Assembly (NCBI RefSeq): GCF_001418325.1
Contig: NZ_LIPN01000101.1
Coordinates: 1-54,439 of the forward strand
From: Streptomyces atriruber
GTDB taxonomy: Bacteria > Actinomycetota > Actinomycetes > Streptomycetales > Streptomycetaceae
Length of the DNA stretch: 54,439 nt
Direction of reading: 5' to 3'
In this document: one piece after another, positions 33,582-41,690 of the stretch
Numbering within the stretch: the stretch's first letter is position 1
Layout: each line of letters begins with the position of its first letter
The notes under the pieces: generated by a model
Seen by the model: the letters and a program-made list of their open reading frames with translations, nothing else
Database searches by the model: none
Told to the model about the DNA's origin: nothing
Program-made: the position numbers and the translations under genes

Positions 33582-34223
33582 GTGACAGCCATCGAGCAGA
33601 CAGAGGCGGCACGCCCGCGGGGCACACGCCTGCCGCGCCGTGCACGACGCAACCAGCTCCTCGGAGCGGCCCAGGAAGTTTTCGTCGCACAGGGGTACCA
33701 CGCGGCGGCGATGGACGACATCGCCGAGCGCGCCGGTGTCAGCAAGCCCGTGCTCTACCAGCACTTCCCGGGCAAGCTCGACCTCTACCTCGCCCTGCTC
33801 GACCAGCACTGCGAGTCGCTCCTGCAGTCCGTGCGCACGGCGCTGGCGTCCACCACGGACAACAAGCTCCGCGTCGCCGCGACGATGGACGCCTACTTCG
33901 CGTACGTGGAGGACGAGGGCGGCGCGTTCCGTCTGGTCTTCGAGTCGGACCTGACGAACGAGGCGGCCGTGCGGGAGCGCGTGGACCGCGTCACCCTGCA
34001 GTGCGCCGAGGCGATCTGCGAGGTCATCGCCGAGGACACCGGCCTGCCCAGGGACGAGGCGATGCTCCTCGCCGTCGGCCTCGGCGGATACTCCCAGGTC
34101 GTCGCCCGGTACTGGCTGGCGAGCGCCAGCACGGTGCCGCGCGAGAAGGCGGTCCAGCTGATCACGTCGCTCGCCTGGCGCGGCATCGCCGGCTTCCCGC
34201 TGCACGGCGCCGAAGGCCACTGA
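33582..34223 (+). CDS. TetR-family transcriptional regulator
   Basis: 213 residues. N-terminal helix-turn-helix (about 20-65): RRNQLLGAAQEVFVAQGYHAAAMDDIAERAGVSKPVLYQHFPGK split across the usual three helices, with recognition helix VSKPVLYQHF. The C-terminal ligand domain is all-helical. GTG 33582 is chosen for its GGGAGG site 4 nt upstream; the longer frame overlaps the upstream gene. In M. tuberculosis the counterpart Rv3208 likewise precedes a DUF3107 gene. Target unknown; a shared 11-mer GTTACCGAAAA occurs upstream of this gene and at 40590. Confidence 0.93.
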   Translation: MTAIEQTEAARPRGTRLPRRARRNQLLGAAQEVFVAQGYHAAAMDDIAERAGVSKPVLYQHFPGKLDLYLALLDQHCESLLQSVRTALASTTDNKLRVAATMDAYFAYVEDEGGAFRLVFESDLTNEAAVRERVDRVTLQCAEAICEVIAEDTGLPRDEAMLLAVGLGGYSQVVARYWLASASTVPREKAVQLITSLAWRGIAGFPLHGAEGH

Positions 34224-34362
34224 GCCCTCGCGTTTTTGTTCCCGTCCCGTGTTCGCTACCGGCGTGCACGGCCGCGGCCGTGCACGTCCCCTCACCGGGC
34301 TAATGTGTGCTGGGTACGGCGCGGACGGCCGCGCACAGACTGACCGTCGGAGGGACAAAGCC

Positions 34363-34590
34363 GTGGAGGTCAAGATCGGCGTGCAGTACGCGCCCCGCGA
34401 GATCGTGCTGGAGAGCGGCCAGAGCGCCGAGGAAGTCGAGCACGCGGTGTCCGAGGCGCTGACCGGCAAGTCGCCGCTGCTGAGCCTCGTGGACGACCAC
34501 GGCCGCAAGGTCCTGGTTCCGGCCGACCGCCTCGCATACGTGGAGCTCGGCGAGCCCACCGCGCGCAAGGTGGGCTTCAGCGCCCTGTAA
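34363..34590 (+). CDS. DUF3107 family protein
   Basis: 75 residues. The sequence MEVKIGVQYAPREIVLESG and the closing YVELGEPTARKVGF are the DUF3107 signature (counterpart of mycobacterial Rv3208A/TB9.4). Small soluble alpha/beta protein of unknown role. GTG 34363 is preceded by GGAGG at 9 nt. It follows the TetR gene by 139 bp and ends before a strong terminator. Confidence 0.92.
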   Translation: MEVKIGVQYAPREIVLESGQSAEEVEHAVSEALTGKSPLLSLVDDHGRKVLVPADRLAYVELGEPTARKVGFSAL

Positions 34591-34621
34591 GGACGCCAAG
34601 GACGCTCTTGGTGGATCTTGA

Positions 34622-34660
34622 AAGAACGGCCCGGTGGTTCTCAACCACCGGGCCGTTCTT
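34622..34660 (+). terminator. 18-bp perfect terminator hairpin
   Basis: AAGAACGGCCCGGTGGTT, loop ctc, and its exact reverse complement ending in TTCTT, followed by gtgtgttgt. Ends the TetR-DUF3107 unit. Confidence 0.9.
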
Positions 34661-34774
34661 GTGTGTTGTACGGGGAGTGCCGACGCGGGCCGATCATGGA
34701 GGGTTGCATTCCGGCCGCCTGGGGTAGACCGGCTACGACCGATTTGCACCGGCCGCAAAGGGAGGGCACACACC

Positions 34775-35044
34775 GTGATTCTGGAAGCACTCGGCTCCGC
34801 ACTGCTCGGCCTGGCCCTGGCCTGGGCCGCCGCGCACCGCTTCGGGCACCGGCTGCCCGCGCGCACCCTGGTCCTGGCCACGGGCCCCGCAGGCGCACTC
34901 ATCGGCGCCTTCATCACCCACACCGCGCTCGGCTCCGGCCACGCCCCCGCGACGCTCCTGGGAGCGGTCGCCGTCTCCGCGGCGCTGCTGTCCCTGCTGC
35001 TCCGCCCCACCCGTACCAGAATGCGCCGCTCGGCGACGGCATAG
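34775..35044 (+). CDS. Small membrane protein, function unknown
   Basis: 89 residues with three membrane helices (about 5-22, 33-52, 62-79) and a basic C-terminus (RTRMRRSATA). GTG 34775 follows GGAGGG at 8 nt. The frame is open upstream, but that part reads through the terminator hairpin. No family recognised. Lies alone between the terminator and the convergent ferritin-like gene. Confidence 0.6.
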   Translation: MILEALGSALLGLALAWAAAHRFGHRLPARTLVLATGPAGALIGAFITHTALGSGHAPATLLGAVAVSAALLSLLLRPTRTRMRRSATA

Positions 35045-35083
35045 CTCCCGCGAGGGGGGGGCGGTATCCATCCGCGGACCGGC

Positions 35084-35114
35084 TGTGGCTGATCGCGCAG
35101 TTCCCCGCGCCCCC
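35084..35114. repeat. Dispersed Streptomyces repeat (GCGCAGTTCCCCGCGCCCC type), copy 1
   Basis: TGTGGCTGATCGCGCAGTTC followed by CCCGCGCCCCC. A close copy is at 47621. I recall this string as a frequent intergenic element in Streptomyces. It contains short GC arms that may form a hairpin. Confidence 0.7.
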
Positions 35115-35160
35115 AAACCTCCGGCACCACCCCGAGGCCCCCGCAGGGGCGACCGCTCCG

Positions 35161-35898
35161 CTAGGCCGCCAGGCCCAGCGCAGCCATCCGCTTCGTGTGG
35201 GCCTCGGTGATCCGCGAGAACATCCGCCCGACCTCCGCGAGGTCGAACCCGTCGGCCACGCCGCCGACCAGCATGGTCGACAGGGCGTCCCGGTCGGCGA
35301 CGACCCGCTGCGACTGCGAGAGGGCCTCGCCCATCAGCCGTCGCGCCCACAGCGCGAGCCGCCCGCCCACGCGCGGGTCCGCCTCGATCGCGGCGCGCAC
35401 CTTCTCCACCGCGAAGCTCGCGTGCCCCGTGTCGTCGAGCACGCCCAGCACCAGGGCGCGGGTGTCGCCGTCGAGGCGGGCCGCCACCTCGCGGTAGAAG
35501 TCACTGGCGATCGAGTCGCCGACGTACGCCTTGACCAGGCCTTCGAGCCAGTCGGACGGCGCGGTCTGGCGGTGGAAGCCGTCGAGCGCGGCGACGAAGG
35601 GCTCCATCGCCTCCGTCGGCTCCGCGCCGATCGCCGACAGCCGGTCCCTGAGCCGCTCGAAGTGGTGGAACTCGGCCGACGCCATCTTCGCCAGCTCCGC
35701 CTTGTCGCCGAGCGTCGGCGCGAGCTTCGCGTCCTCCGCGAGCCGCTCGAACGCGGCGAGCTCCCCGTAGGCGAGCGCGCCGAGGAGGTCCACGACCGCG
35801 GCGCGGTACTGGGGCTCGGTGGCGGCCGTCGCCCAGTCCTGGGCGGCGATTCCGGTGGGTTCGGGGGCGGATTCGGCAGCGGTGTCGGGGGTCTCCAT
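35161..35898 (-). CDS. Ferritin-like fold protein (Rv3210c-type)
   Basis: 245 residues, almost wholly helical. Candidate di-metal ligands sit in the helices YGELAAFERLAEDA, ASAEFHHFERLRDR, IASDFYREVAARL and DDTGHASFAVEKV, arranged like ferritin-like proteins with Glu and ExxH pairs. Function unknown; a tRNA-hydroxylase (MiaE)-like or membrane-associated role has been suggested for relatives, but I cannot assign one. ATG 35898 chosen; ribosome-binding site weak. It is convergent with the small membrane protein and divergent from the DEAD-box helicase, as in the mycobacterial Rv3210c/rhlE pair. Confidence 0.8.
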   Translation of the reverse strand: METPDTAAESAPEPTGIAAQDWATAATEPQYRAAVVDLLGALAYGELAAFERLAEDAKLAPTLGDKAELAKMASAEFHHFERLRDRLSAIGAEPTEAMEPFVAALDGFHRQTAPSDWLEGLVKAYVGDSIASDFYREVAARLDGDTRALVLGVLDDTGHASFAVEKVRAAIEADPRVGGRLALWARRLMGEALSQSQRVVADRDALSTMLVGGVADGFDLAEVGRMFSRITEAHTKRMAALGLAA

Positions 35899-36262
35899 GA
35901 AGCGCACAATAGCCCGCCTGCCGGAAGGCGTAAGGCCCTGGTCAGTGACTGTGACGACGACCATGTGACCAATTCGCCGGACACACATGCGAGATTACGC
36001 GGTACAGTGGTAATGCGCCCGCCGAATATTCGACGGGCCGTACGAATGAGGATGCCCGGTCGGTGGCCCGATCGGCTCCGACCCGACAGCCCTCCGGGCG
36101 GTACGCACAGGTGCGTGCGGCACGAGGAGGGAACCTCAGCGGTAAGAGCGCTCGAGCGCCGGCAGTGGTCCCGCGCCCCCGGCCCGCCCCCCAAGCGGCC
36201 GGCGGTAGTGGCACGGTCACGACCCCCAGCGTTCGCCTCACGCCGCGTCTCACAGAAGAGGC
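35899..36262 (+). other. Long 5' region of the DEAD-box helicase gene
   Basis: 364 bp without a supported gene. It holds TACAGT (36003-36008) as a possible -10, a perfect palindrome CGAATATTCG at 36023-36032 and GCGCTCGAGCGC near 36150. Several short ORFs cross it, none with a good start. A structured leader of 200 nt or more, as seen before other RNA-helicase genes, is possible. Confidence 0.4.
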
Positions 36263-38476
36263 ATGGCCCTGACTACGACTTTCCGAGAGCTCGGGATTCT
36301 TCCCGAGACGGCCGAGGCGCTCGAAGCCGTCGGCATCATCAATCCCTTTCCCATCCAGGAGCTGACGCTCCCCGTCGCCCTCTCGGGCACGGACGTCATC
36401 GGCCAGGCCAAGACCGGCACCGGCAAGACGCTCGGCTTCGGACTCCCGATCCTGGAGCGCGTCACCGTCCCCGCCGACGTCGAGGCGGGCCGCGCCAAGC
36501 CGGAGCAGCTGACCGAGGCGCCGCAGGCCCTCGTCGTCGTTCCCACGCGCGAGCTGTGCCAGCAGGTGACGAACGACCTCCTGACCGCCGGCAAGGCGCG
36601 CAACGTCCGCGTCCTCGCCATATACGGCGGCCGGGCCTACGAACCGCAGGTCGAGGCCCTCAAGAAGGGCGTCGACGTGGTCGTCGGCACCCCCGGCCGT
36701 CTGCTCGACCTCGCGGGCCAGCGCAAGCTCGACCTCAAGCACGTCAAGTGCCTGGTCCTCGACGAGGCCGACGAGATGCTCGACCTGGGCTTCCTGCCCG
36801 ACGTCGAGAAGATCATCAACATGCTCCCCGCGAAGCGCCAGACGATGCTGTTCTCGGCCACCATGCCGGGCGCCGTCATCGGCCTGGCCCGTCGGTACAT
36901 GTCGCAGCCCACGCACATCCGCGCCACCGCGCCGGACGACGAGGGCCAGACCGTCGCGAACACGAAGCAGTTCGTGTACCGCGCGCACAACATGGACAAG
37001 CCCGAGATGGTCTCGCGCATCCTGCAGGCCGACGGCCGCGGACTCGCGATGATCTTCTGCCGTACGAAGCGGACCGCCGCCGACATCGCCGAGCAGCTGG
37101 AACGCCGGGGCTTCGCCTCCGGCGCCGTGCACGGCGACCTCGGCCAGGGCGCCCGTGAGCAGGCGCTGCGCGCGTTCCGCAACGGCAAGGTGGACGTGCT
37201 CGTGTGCACGGACGTCGCCGCGCGCGGCATCGACGTCGGTGGCGTCACGCACGTCATCAACTACCAGTCCCCCGAGGACGAGAAGACGTACCTGCACCGC
37301 ATCGGCCGCACCGGCCGCGCGGGCGCCAAGGGCATCGCGATCACGCTGGTCGACTGGGACGACATCCCGCGCTGGCAGCTGATCAACAAGGCGCTCGACC
37401 TGGGGTTCAACGACCCGGTCGAGACGTACTCCAGCTCCCCGCACCTCTACGAGGACCTGGACATCCCGGCGGGCACCAAGGGTGTGCTGCCCCGCTCCGA
37501 GCGGACCCGTGCGGGTCTGGGCGCGGAGGAGGTCGAGGACCTCGGCGAGACCGGTGGCCGCGGCCGCGGTGGCCGCTCCGGCGGTCGTGCGCAGGACCGT
37601 GACCGGGATCGCAACCGGGACCGCGATCGCGACCGGGACCGTTCGGGCCCGGCGTCCGACGAGCGCGAGCGCCCCGCGCGCACGCCGCGTCGCCGCCGCC
37701 GCACCCGGGCAGGCAGCCCGCTCGACGCCGCCACCGCGACGGCACCCCCCGCTCCGACGGCCGAGGCGAGCGCCCCGGTCGCGGAGGCGAGCGCTCCGGT
37801 CGCGGAGGCGAGCGCTCCGGTCGCGGAGGCGACCGAGCCCCGCACCCCGCGCCGCCGTCGCCGGACGCGTTCCGGTGGGGCGTCCGAGGCCCTGGCCACG
37901 GCCGAGAGCACAACCGTCGAGACGGAGGCTCCCGCGCCGGTAGCGGCCGCCGCCCCGGTCGTCGAGGCGGAGGCTCCGGCCACGAAGCCGCGCCGCCGCA
38001 CCCGCAAGACCGCGGAAAAGGTCGCCGAGGCCGCCACCCCCGAGGCCACCGCGACCGACACCGAGGCCGAAAAGCCCAAGCGCCGCACCCGCAAGACCGC
38101 CACCAAGGTCGCCGAAGCCACCCCGGCCGAAGCCACCACGGAGGCCCCGGCCGCCGAAAAGCCGAAGCGCCGCACCCGCAAGACCGCGGAAAAGGTCGCC
38201 GAGGCCGCCACCCCCGAGGCCACCGCGACCGACACCGAGGCCGAAAAGCCCAAGCGCCGCACCCGCAAGACCGCCGCCAAGGCACCGGCAGCGACCGAGG
38301 CCGCCGCCCCCGAGGCCGGGATTCCGGCCCAGGCGACGGAGGAGTCCAAGCCCCGCCGTCGTACGCGCAAGGCCGCTGCCGCCCCGGCGGACACGGCCGA
38401 GGCCGAGGCGACCGCCCCGGCGCCGCGTCGTCGCACGCGCAAGAAGGCGGAACCGGTGGAGACGCCGGAGAGCTGA
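36263..38476 (+). CDS. DEAD-box RNA helicase with long basic repeat tail (RhlE-like)
   Basis: 737 residues. Core (1-390) holds all motifs: Q motif GIINPFPIQ, I AKTGTGKT, Ia PTRELCQQ, Ib GTPGRLLD, II DEADEMLD, III SAT, V ARGIDV, VI HRIGRTGRAG. The C-terminal half (about 410-737) is low complexity: an Arg/Asp-rich RDRDRNRDRDRDRDRSG part, three APVAEAS repeats, then Lys/Arg-Thr blocks (RRRTRKTA) alternating with Ala/Glu spacers, like an RNA-binding tail. Role: ATP-dependent RNA unwinding, probably in ribosome assembly or mRNA turnover. Start ATG 36263; AGAGG lies close (1 nt) so the exact start is open. Ends before a terminator hairpin. Confidence 0.95.
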   Translation: MALTTTFRELGILPETAEALEAVGIINPFPIQELTLPVALSGTDVIGQAKTGTGKTLGFGLPILERVTVPADVEAGRAKPEQLTEAPQALVVVPTRELCQQVTNDLLTAGKARNVRVLAIYGGRAYEPQVEALKKGVDVVVGTPGRLLDLAGQRKLDLKHVKCLVLDEADEMLDLGFLPDVEKIINMLPAKRQTMLFSATMPGAVIGLARRYMSQPTHIRATAPDDEGQTVANTKQFVYRAHNMDKPEMVSRILQADGRGLAMIFCRTKRTAADIAEQLERRGFASGAVHGDLGQGAREQALRAFRNGKVDVLVCTDVAARGIDVGGVTHVINYQSPEDEKTYLHRIGRTGRAGAKGIAITLVDWDDIPRWQLINKALDLGFNDPVETYSSSPHLYEDLDIPAGTKGVLPRSERTRAGLGAEEVEDLGETGGRGRGGRSGGRAQDRDRDRNRDRDRDRDRSGPASDERERPARTPRRRRRTRAGSPLDAATATAPPAPTAEASAPVAEASAPVAEASAPVAEATEPRTPRRRRRTRSGGASEALATAESTTVETEAPAPVAAAAPVVEAEAPATKPRRRTRKTAEKVAEAATPEATATDTEAEKPKRRTRKTATKVAEATPAEATTEAPAAEKPKRRTRKTAEKVAEAATPEATATDTEAEKPKRRTRKTAAKAPAATEAAAPEAGIPAQATEESKPRRRTRKAAAAPADTAEAEATAPAPRRRTRKKAEPVETPES
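37763..37825. repeat. Three 21-bp tandem repeats in the helicase tail
   Basis: Three copies of GAGGCGAGCGCYCCGGTCGC plus G, encoding EASAPVA. The last two copies are identical. Confidence 0.9.
37994..38275. repeat. 108-bp perfect direct repeat in the helicase tail
   Basis: The segments 37994-38101 and 38168-38275 are identical over 108 bp (36 codons, same frame), starting at CGCCGCACCCGCAAGACC. The 66 bp between them is a diverged version of the same module. Confidence 0.9.
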
Positions 38477-38521
38477 CCTTCCGGTCGCCTCCGTCCGGTC
38501 TCCTCCACCGGCCCGCCCCGC

Positions 38522-38554
38522 AGAAGGCCCGCCCCCGTTCGGGGCGGGCCTTCT
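38522..38554 (+). terminator. 14-bp terminator hairpin
   Basis: AGAAGGCCCGCCCC, loop cgttc, GGGGCGGGCCTTCT. 46 nt after the helicase stop. Confidence 0.85.
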
Positions 38555-38635
38555 CGCGTCGGACGGCCGCCGGACCGCGGGCCGGGAGGGGAGCCGCGCT
38601 GCCACAACGCGCAGGTCACCCGTTAGCCTCGGCTC

Positions 38636-39517
38636 ATGAGCAGGCCGCCGACCTTCGTCCCGCCCCCGTGCGCGAGCGCGCGGACCCTCCACACCGAGCG
38701 GGGCGACTTCGCCGTTCTCGACGCGGTTCCGGCGGCTGGTGTCCGGCGCCGGGGGACCGTCCTCATGCTCCCGGGCTTCACCGGCAGCAAGGAGGACTTC
38801 ATCGCCCTCCTGGAGCCACTGACCGCCGCGGGCTACCGCGCGGTGACCGTGGACGGGCGCGGACAGTACGAGACGGCGGGCCCGGACGACGTGTCGGCGT
38901 ACGCCCAGACGGAGCTGGCCCGCGACGTGCTGGCCCAGGCGGCCGCCCTGTCCGAGGCGCGCCCCCACCTCCTCGGCCACTCGCTGGGCGGTCAGATCGC
39001 CCGTGCCGCCGTGCTCCTGGAACCCCGCACCTTCGCCACCCTCACCCTGATGTCCTCGGGCCCCGCCGCGATCGTCCCCGAACAGCAGACCCGCGCCAAG
39101 ATGCTGGCGGACGCCCTCGCCGCGCTGTCGATGGGCGAGGTGTGGCAGGCGATGCGGGCCATGGAGCCGCCGCCTCCGCAGGACGCGCGGCCGGGCGCGG
39201 GCGGGGAGGCCGATGACGCCGCCGACGGCGAGGCCCTGCGCGCCCGCTGGCTGCGGCACAGCCCGGCCCAGCTCATCGCGACCGGCCGCCAGCTCTCCAC
39301 GGAACCGGACCGGGTGGCCGAGCTGGCCGCGCTGCCGCTGCCCAAGCACGTCATCTCGGGCGAGCGCGACGACACATGGCCCGTGCCGCTCATGGACGAC
39401 ATGGCCCACCGCCTGGACGCCCACCGCACGGTGATCCACGGCGCCGAGCACTCCCCGAACACCGACCGCCCGGCGGAGACGGCCGCGGCCCTGGTCGGCT
39501 TCTGGCACCGGCACTGA
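38636..39517 (+). CDS. Alpha/beta hydrolase
   Basis: 293 residues. Oxyanion block LMLPGFTGSKEDF, nucleophile elbow GHSLGG (Ser about 117), acid in SGERDDTWP and His in HGAEHSPN. No signal peptide. Substrate unknown. ATG 38636 lies in a short promoter region after the helicase terminator; the end is 52 bp from the convergent NYN gene. Confidence 0.85.
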   Translation: MSRPPTFVPPPCASARTLHTERGDFAVLDAVPAAGVRRRGTVLMLPGFTGSKEDFIALLEPLTAAGYRAVTVDGRGQYETAGPDDVSAYAQTELARDVLAQAAALSEARPHLLGHSLGGQIARAAVLLEPRTFATLTLMSSGPAAIVPEQQTRAKMLADALAALSMGEVWQAMRAMEPPPPQDARPGAGGEADDAADGEALRARWLRHSPAQLIATGRQLSTEPDRVAELAALPLPKHVISGERDDTWPVPLMDDMAHRLDAHRTVIHGAEHSPNTDRPAETAAALVGFWHRH

Positions 39518-39569
39518 AGACACCGGCACCGGCACCACGGCGCCGGGGCCGGGCACCGAACCGGGATCC

Positions 39570-40523
39570 TCAGTACTGCGCCTGCAGGTGCTCCCAGAAG
39601 CCGTCCCGCAGCGCCCTGCGCAGATCCGACTGCCCGCGCAGCGAGTACTGCAGCAGCCGCTCCGCCTCGACCAGCAGGTCCTGGTCCACGGAGCCGGGCA
39701 GATAGGGATGTCCGGGCAACAGCCCCACCAGGGCCTCGCGCCCGCGCGCCCCGAGCCACTTCGCGGCGATCTGCGCGCCGACGAAACGGACGTCGTCGCG
39801 GGAGGGGCGGTGCGCGGCGGTCCCCGTCTCGTACGTCGCGACGGTGCGCCGCACCACGTACGGCTTGAAGAAGTCGAGGTCGAACGTGCGCTGGCTGTCG
39901 ACCTCCCAGAGCAGCGCCTCCGCCTGGTTGCGGCCGTCCGGGGCCTCGATGCCCCACAGGTGGACCCGCGCGCCGTAACCCTGCGCCGCCTCCACCGCCG
40001 AGACCAGGTCCTCGTCGCCGCCGATGAGGGCGGCGTCGCTGACGGCGCGGTGTCTGGCGAGTGACTCCAGGTCGCTGCGGATCAGGGAGTCGACGCCCTT
40101 CTGCTGGTTGTTGGCGTTGAGGTTGCCGAGCCTGACCTTGACGTCGGGCAGCTCCGCGATCGACTGCTGCTCGGCCGTGTGGATGCGGCGCCTGGCGCCG
40201 TCGTACCAGTACACGCGCAGCAGGCGGCTGTCCGCGAAGATCGTGCGCGCCTTGTCGATGAGCGCCTCGATGAGGCCCTCCGCGTCGAGGTCGAAGGCGC
40301 GCCGGTCCTCGGTCCCGGCGGCCAGCCGGCCCGCGGCGGCGTACAGATACCCGGCGTCGACGAAGATCGCGTGCGTGGACGGGGTCTTCGCCACCTCGGC
40401 GAGCACGCGCTCGAGCAGTGCATTGGTGCGCTCCAGCTGGGCGCTGATGTCGGCCGCGCCGGGGGCTGCGGCACCGGAGTCGACGGCGCTGGGGTCGACT
40501 GCGCTGGGGTCGGCGTCGTTCAT
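39570..40523 (-). CDS. NYN-domain protein (PIN-like ribonuclease fold)
   Basis: 317 residues. A Ser/Ala-rich start is followed by THAIFVDAGYLYAA, VYWYDGARR, QKGVDSLIRSDLESLA and ALIGGDEDLVSAVEAA: the aspartates are those expected for a NYN/PIN-fold metal site, so RNase activity is plausible. A C-terminal part (about 220-317) is not recognised and may be OST-HTH-like. ATG 40523 preferred (GGGACC at 4 nt); an in-frame start at 40562 would add 13 residues. Divergent from the 50-aa gene across an AT-rich 180-bp region. Confidence 0.8.
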   Translation of the reverse strand: MNDADPSAVDPSAVDSGAAAPGAADISAQLERTNALLERVLAEVAKTPSTHAIFVDAGYLYAAAGRLAAGTEDRRAFDLDAEGLIEALIDKARTIFADSRLLRVYWYDGARRRIHTAEQQSIAELPDVKVRLGNLNANNQQKGVDSLIRSDLESLARHRAVSDAALIGGDEDLVSAVEAAQGYGARVHLWGIEAPDGRNQAEALLWEVDSQRTFDLDFFKPYVVRRTVATYETGTAAHRPSRDDVRFVGAQIAAKWLGARGREALVGLLPGHPYLPGSVDQDLLVEAERLLQYSLRGQSDLRRALRDGFWEHLQAQY

Positions 40524-40704
40524 ATCGGTCCCAGTCTCCCGCCGGTCACGCAGCGAACACAACCGATCTCGCTACTCGCAAGTAATTAGGTTACCGAAAA
40601 ATTTCTTTAGCGTAGGGAATGTTTGCAGGGGGCAACTCGTTGAACCCATCAGGAACACAGCAGTTCTCCTTGCAGGAGGATGACCAGACGAAGGGAGAAG
40701 CCCT

Positions 40705-40857
40705 ATGCGCTTCGAAATCATGCGACTCGACGACGTCGACGGCGCGGCCGTGGACAGCACCGTCGTGGACGCCGCCTCCGTCAACCGGATCGTGCAGCAG
40801 GCCGCAGCGATCGGCCAGCGCATCTACATCCGCCCGGCCGACACCACGGCCTCGTAA
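40705..40857 (+). CDS. 50-aa protein, conserved in appearance, function unknown
   Basis: Starts MRFEIMRLDDVDGAAVD and ends YIRPADTTAS. AAGGGAGAAG lies 4 to 5 nt before ATG 40705, and a strong terminator follows 9 nt after TAA. No membrane segment; amphipathic middle (VNRIVQQAAAIGQRIYI). I recall near-identical small proteins in other Streptomyces. It has its own promoter region with rare AT-rich sequence (40580-40620). The frame is too short for many gene finders. Confidence 0.75.
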   Translation: MRFEIMRLDDVDGAAVDSTVVDAASVNRIVQQAAAIGQRIYIRPADTTAS

Positions 40858-40866
40858 CGCAGACGT

Positions 40867-40905
40867 CGAAAGGCCCCCGTACGGAAACCGTACGGGGGCC
40901 TTTCG
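40867..40905. terminator. 18-bp bidirectional terminator hairpin
   Basis: CGAAAGGCCCCCGTACGG, loop aaa, and the exact reverse complement ending CCTTTCG. It lies between the 50-aa gene and the convergent MarC gene. Confidence 0.9.
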
Positions 40906-40940
40906 TGTGCGCGCGACGCCCGGTCTCCTGTCCGCGGAGC

Positions 40941-41546
40941 TCAGGCGCCCTTGATCACCTGCGTCACGCCGTTGATGATCTGCTGGACCGCGATGGCGGA
41001 CAGCATCATGCCCGCGAGACGCGTCACGAGCACCACGCCGCCGTCCTTGATCACGCGGATGATCAGCAGCGAATACCGCATCACCAGCCAGAGCACCACG
41101 TGCATGGCCACGATCGCCGCCCAGACGGAGATCTGCGTACCGACGCTGTCGGCGTCCTGGACGGCCAGGATGACCGAGACGATCGCGCCGGGACCGGCGA
41201 GCAGCGGCATGCCGAGCGGCACCAGCGCGACATTGACGTCCTTGGTCTGCTTCGGCTCGTCCGTCTTGCCGGTGAGCAGGTCCAGCGCGATGAGGAGCAG
41301 CAGCAGTCCGCCCGCGATCATCAGCGCGGGGACGGAGACGTGCAGGTAGTCGAGGATCTGGTGGCCCACGAGCCCGAAGACCGAGATGACGCCGAAGGCG
41401 ACGCAGACGGCCTGGAAGGCCATCCGCTGCTGCACCTTGGCGGGTCGGCCCGCGGTGAGACCGAGGAAGATCGGGGTGATCCCAGGGGGGTCCATAATCA
41501 CGAAAAGCGTGAGAAAGAGGGATCCGAAAACGGCGACGTCGAACAC
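40941..41546 (-). CDS. MarC-family integral membrane protein (UPF0056)
   Basis: 201 residues with six membrane helices. Starts FDVAVFGSLFLTLFVIMDPPGITPIFLGL, the family hallmark (MDPPGxxPIF), and has ALVPLGMPLLAGPGAI in the middle, also diagnostic. Biochemical function unknown; the old drug-resistance link is not supported. GTG 41546. Separated by 144 bp from the upstream PHP gene on the same strand. Confidence 0.9.
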   Translation of the reverse strand: MFDVAVFGSLFLTLFVIMDPPGITPIFLGLTAGRPAKVQQRMAFQAVCVAFGVISVFGLVGHQILDYLHVSVPALMIAGGLLLLLIALDLLTGKTDEPKQTKDVNVALVPLGMPLLAGPGAIVSVILAVQDADSVGTQISVWAAIVAMHVVLWLVMRYSLLIIRVIKDGGVVLVTRLAGMMLSAIAVQQIINGVTQVIKGA

Positions 41547-41690
41547 AGTGATGGCCTTGCGGAGAGTCGTACGAAGGAGCCCGCGACGGACGGACCCGGG
41601 CGCGGGGCGCGGGCGACCGCCGTCACGGAACGGGGTGCGGTGAAGTGGGGTGAGGTGGAGTGAAGGGGCAGTCCCGCGCGGTGCGGGCTG

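Noticed and set aside
40680..41663. Open frame starting next to an AGGAGG at 40674
   Set aside because: AGGAGG touches the ATG (no spacing), and the product is Arg/His-rich and runs antisense through MarC. The 50-aa gene in another frame has proper signals.
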